From positions 1,240,001 through 1,304,000 of the forward strand of contig CAJVGD010000001.1 of NCBI GenBank assembly GCA_910890315.1: a stretch of DNA of 64,000 nt, read 5' to 3'. This document shows, piece by piece, positions 61,931 to 64,000 of the stretch (the stretch's first letter is position 1; each line of letters opens with the position of its first letter). Origin of the DNA: Serendipita indica DSM 11827 (Eukaryota > Basidiomycota > Agaricomycetes > Sebacinales > Serendipitaceae). The translations under genes were made by a program, and so were the position numbers. The notes beneath the pieces are model-generated. The model did not search any database. It had not been told where the DNA came from and was given only the letters and a program-made list of their open reading frames with translations.

Positions 61931-62651
61931 TTACGAACTGAGAGACGCATATTGCAGCGGGATCTGAGGACTGAAAACCGGGAGCGTTGAGAGGTCCAGC
62001 GGGAACGGTGCTCCAATCCAAGCATTACGATGGGAGTGATCCCTAATGGCAGTGAGCTTGTGTACTAGCTGCAGCGTGTACCAACAGTCTCTGTGGACGT
62101 GATCAGATACAAGCGATCATCACCGAGTGACATACTTCGTGTTTTGTCAAGGGGTGGATGAGAACGCTGGCAAAGTTAAGCAATGCCTCGAAACCTTGGA
62201 TAAATCCACCTCAAAGACCCATGATGTTGACACAAGTAAGAGAAAACGGACGAAAACGACTCTGTAGGGCACCAAATCTCATATGAACCTATGCCCGTCC
62301 TTCCGTGTCAGAATCACCATCTAATTAGTAACACGTACCGACTGGATGTGGACCCATTGGCCATTCGTTGACTCTCCATAGAGGAACTGCGACGAATGCA
62401 CCTTGCTTTCGCAATTTGAGAACTGAGTCGCGCAACGCCAGAGCCTCCTTGTGTTCGGCCTCGTTCTTCTGATGGAAGTAGATATGAAAGTGATACTCCT
62501 TGATTTCGTCTTTGAGTACAGTCTCGAGATCTGCTGGTGGCCTGTGTTGCTGTTCCTGCTCGACGGTTCGTGCGTCCTGTACCAGGAATTAGGGACAAGA
62601 TCTCAGTGAAAGAGGAGTATCAACTGTTTTCTCCAGCTCTAGAGTGGTCAT
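61931..62651 (-). CDS. DOPA 4,5-dioxygenase-like protein
   Basis: Several short exons on the minus strand. The first is proposed to be MTTLELEKT, then DARTVEQEQQHRPPAD, LKDEIKEYHFHIYFHQ, and HKEALALRDSVLKLRKQGAF. VPLWRVNEWPMGPHPVG, VLIHPLTKHE, DHSHRNAWIGAPFPLDLSTL and PVF follow. The YHFHIYF, GPHPVG and HPLT histidine motifs match the DOPA-dioxygenase family (PF08883), ring-opening non-heme iron enzymes whose fungal and plant members cleave catecholic substrates in pigment pathways. Here the role is by family only. The middle splice sites are not fully settled. The stop is at 61931-61933. Confidence 0.75.
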
Positions 62652-62852
62652 TTTGTGCTAATGAAGGTCGTGGGGAGTGGATGCAGGACTGGCGAGGTCG
62701 AAGCACGCAAGCAGTCCATACCTCGTGGGTCCCAAGCAAGTTCCAAGGAGAGCATATGGTCCTCAATTCGGTTGACCATTTACAGTGGAATATGTATTGG
62801 ATTCAATGCAGCACATTGAAATCAACTTGAACTCACACCGCAAGGGACTCCT

Positions 62853-64000
62853 TCAAGAACTTCCTGGATGATCCAACAGAGGCACATCTACGAGTTCCAG
62901 AATACCTTTTCTGTCTGCAGTTACTCCGCACCGTAGAACGCCTCTCTCTGCCGTCACCATTGTCGTCGCCTTGACCATTTTCTTCGATTCATGAGACCAT
63001 TTCGCCTCGGAAGGCCTGGCATCGTTGTAATTACGAGGTGTCTCGAAGCAAGAGAGTGTGCCATGAAGGGATAGTGCCAATAAGAGCGATTCGTTTCTCG
63101 AATGAAACTTACTGGAAGAAGCAAGTTGGTTAATGGACAATTTTGTGACTTGGAAACTCACACAGCAACAATTGGCCCATTGCCCGCCCGAAACCAAAGC
63201 CCCTCATCAGTCTTGAGTCCATTCCACTTGCGGCTCTTGCGCTTTCCATTTGGTTCAGAGCGCTTTGATCCACCATACCCCATCCAAATATGACCGGATG
63301 CTGTCGAGCAAGCAATCATGTCGTTTGGCGAAACGGCGATGCTAAGCGCAAAGGGAGGAGAAAGGGATATGGACGCTGTTTCCGAGTCTTCATCCATCTT
63401 CGGTGCTACAGTACATGAGTATGAGACGAACTGATCAGCTAGAGCCCGACCTAAATCTATGTGCGAGAGCAGACTGCCGGTCCTGGCATCAAAGTGGAGC
63501 AAGGTGTTATCGTATCCTCCAGAACATACTAAGGGCATCATTTGTGAACAAAGGCGTGATTGACCACTTACATACACTCAGCCGGGCGTCCAGGAATAAA
63601 AGAGATTGGAAGGGCAACCTTTAGTTTGTCAGAACTATGCCATGGCGAAATATGCGTATGCATACATTTCGGTGCGTCTGTCGCATAAACATAATCTCGA
63701 GAGTCGAGAGGTTCAATAGGCCTATTCTCCCAGAATCCGTTGTGAATGCAAGAGACTCTTTAACGATATCAAACTAGGAGATGTAAGGCATGCTTCTTCG
63801 AGAAACGGTGAACTTACCTCGTTGATCTCATCCTCTTCGGACTCGGGCGGAACCATCACCTTTGCGAGAGCTTGTGCCGGTCGGATTATGGCACTTGAAG
63901 CCACGGATATAATGGATTCTGAAGTAGAAAATCGAAATGAAACAGCTATACATGCGATATGACGTTTCGATAGTGAGTAAAATCGCGCTACTGACATCCA
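62853..64000 (-). CDS. WD40 protein, WDR53-like (5' part beyond the window)
   Basis: The gene enters from the right edge, so the start is missing. The visible exons encode ACIAVSFRFSTSESIISVAS, PESEEDEINE, ESLAFTTDSGRIGLL, and LVCSGGYDNTLLHFDARTGS. SPPFALSIAVSPNDMIACST, ASGHIWMGYGG, RNESLLLALSLHGTLSCFET, and GVLRCGVTADRKGILELVDV complete it. The CSGGYDNTLLHFD and FALSIAVSPND segments are WD blades. A short Lys/Arg-rich loop (RSEPNGKRKSRKW) and the overall order resemble the WDR53 family. It is a beta-propeller scaffold of unknown partner. The stop TGA is at 62853-62855. Confidence 0.7.

Overview
This is a nuclear window from a filamentous fungus, most likely a basidiomycete of the Agaricomycetes. 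Genes are densely packed on both strands and interrupted by many short introns (about 43-60 bases, GTRNGT-type donors, YAG acceptors). It carries fungus-typical families: a Zn2Cys6 regulator, Vps74/GOLPH3, PER1, calcipressin, an IRS4-type EH protein, DUF6699, CCDC124 and an ADF-H/GMF-like protein. DUF6699 and the C2H2 expansion suggest a Ceratobasidiaceae-like (Rhizoctonia/Thanatephorus) genome, but that placement is inference. About 27 protein genes can be supported and two more are possible. No tRNA, rRNA, CRISPR array or intact transposon was found.

Layout. 0.8-10.2 kb: C2H2 gene A (-), PER1 (-), C2H2 gene B (+), C2H2 gene C (-), separated by long non-coding stretches. 11.8-23 kb is compact: calcipressin (+), aldo-keto reductase 1 (-), an ACS-family MFS transporter (+), a GMF-like protein (-) divergent from a second MFS transporter (+), and an INP54-type inositol polyphosphate 5-phosphatase (-). 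23-28 kb holds about 2.8 kb without a recognisable gene, then an unidentified multi-exon gene (-). 28-43 kb: a Zn2Cys6 transcription factor (+), VPS74 (+), a mitochondrial-type thioredoxin (-), an UPF0045 protein (-), IRS4-like (+), aldo-keto reductase 2 (+) and an F-box protein (+). 44.8-55 kb: a Ser-rich disordered protein (+), C2H2 gene D (+), a DUF6699 protein (-), CCDC124 (+) and a large disordered protein with split CxxC motifs (+). 55-57.8 kb: non-coding, with a diverged direct repeat. 57.8-64 kb: tandem C2H2 genes E and F (+), a DOPA-dioxygenase-like gene (-) and a WDR53-like WD40 gene (-) that runs off the window.

The strongest unexplained pattern is a dispersed family of six C2H2-type genes (A-F). 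All share a disordered N-terminus, a first imperfect finger, and a phase-2 intron that splits the second cysteine codon of the next finger as TG|Y. The position is the same in all six, although the proteins are otherwise very different. A second clear pattern is the pair of aldo-keto reductases 24 kb apart in opposite orientation. They have seven exons each, six of exactly equal length and one differing by a single codon. Several genes belong to one general theme, membrane lipid and Golgi/ER signalling (PER1, INP54-like, VPS74, IRS4-like), but nothing shows that they are clustered for a reason.
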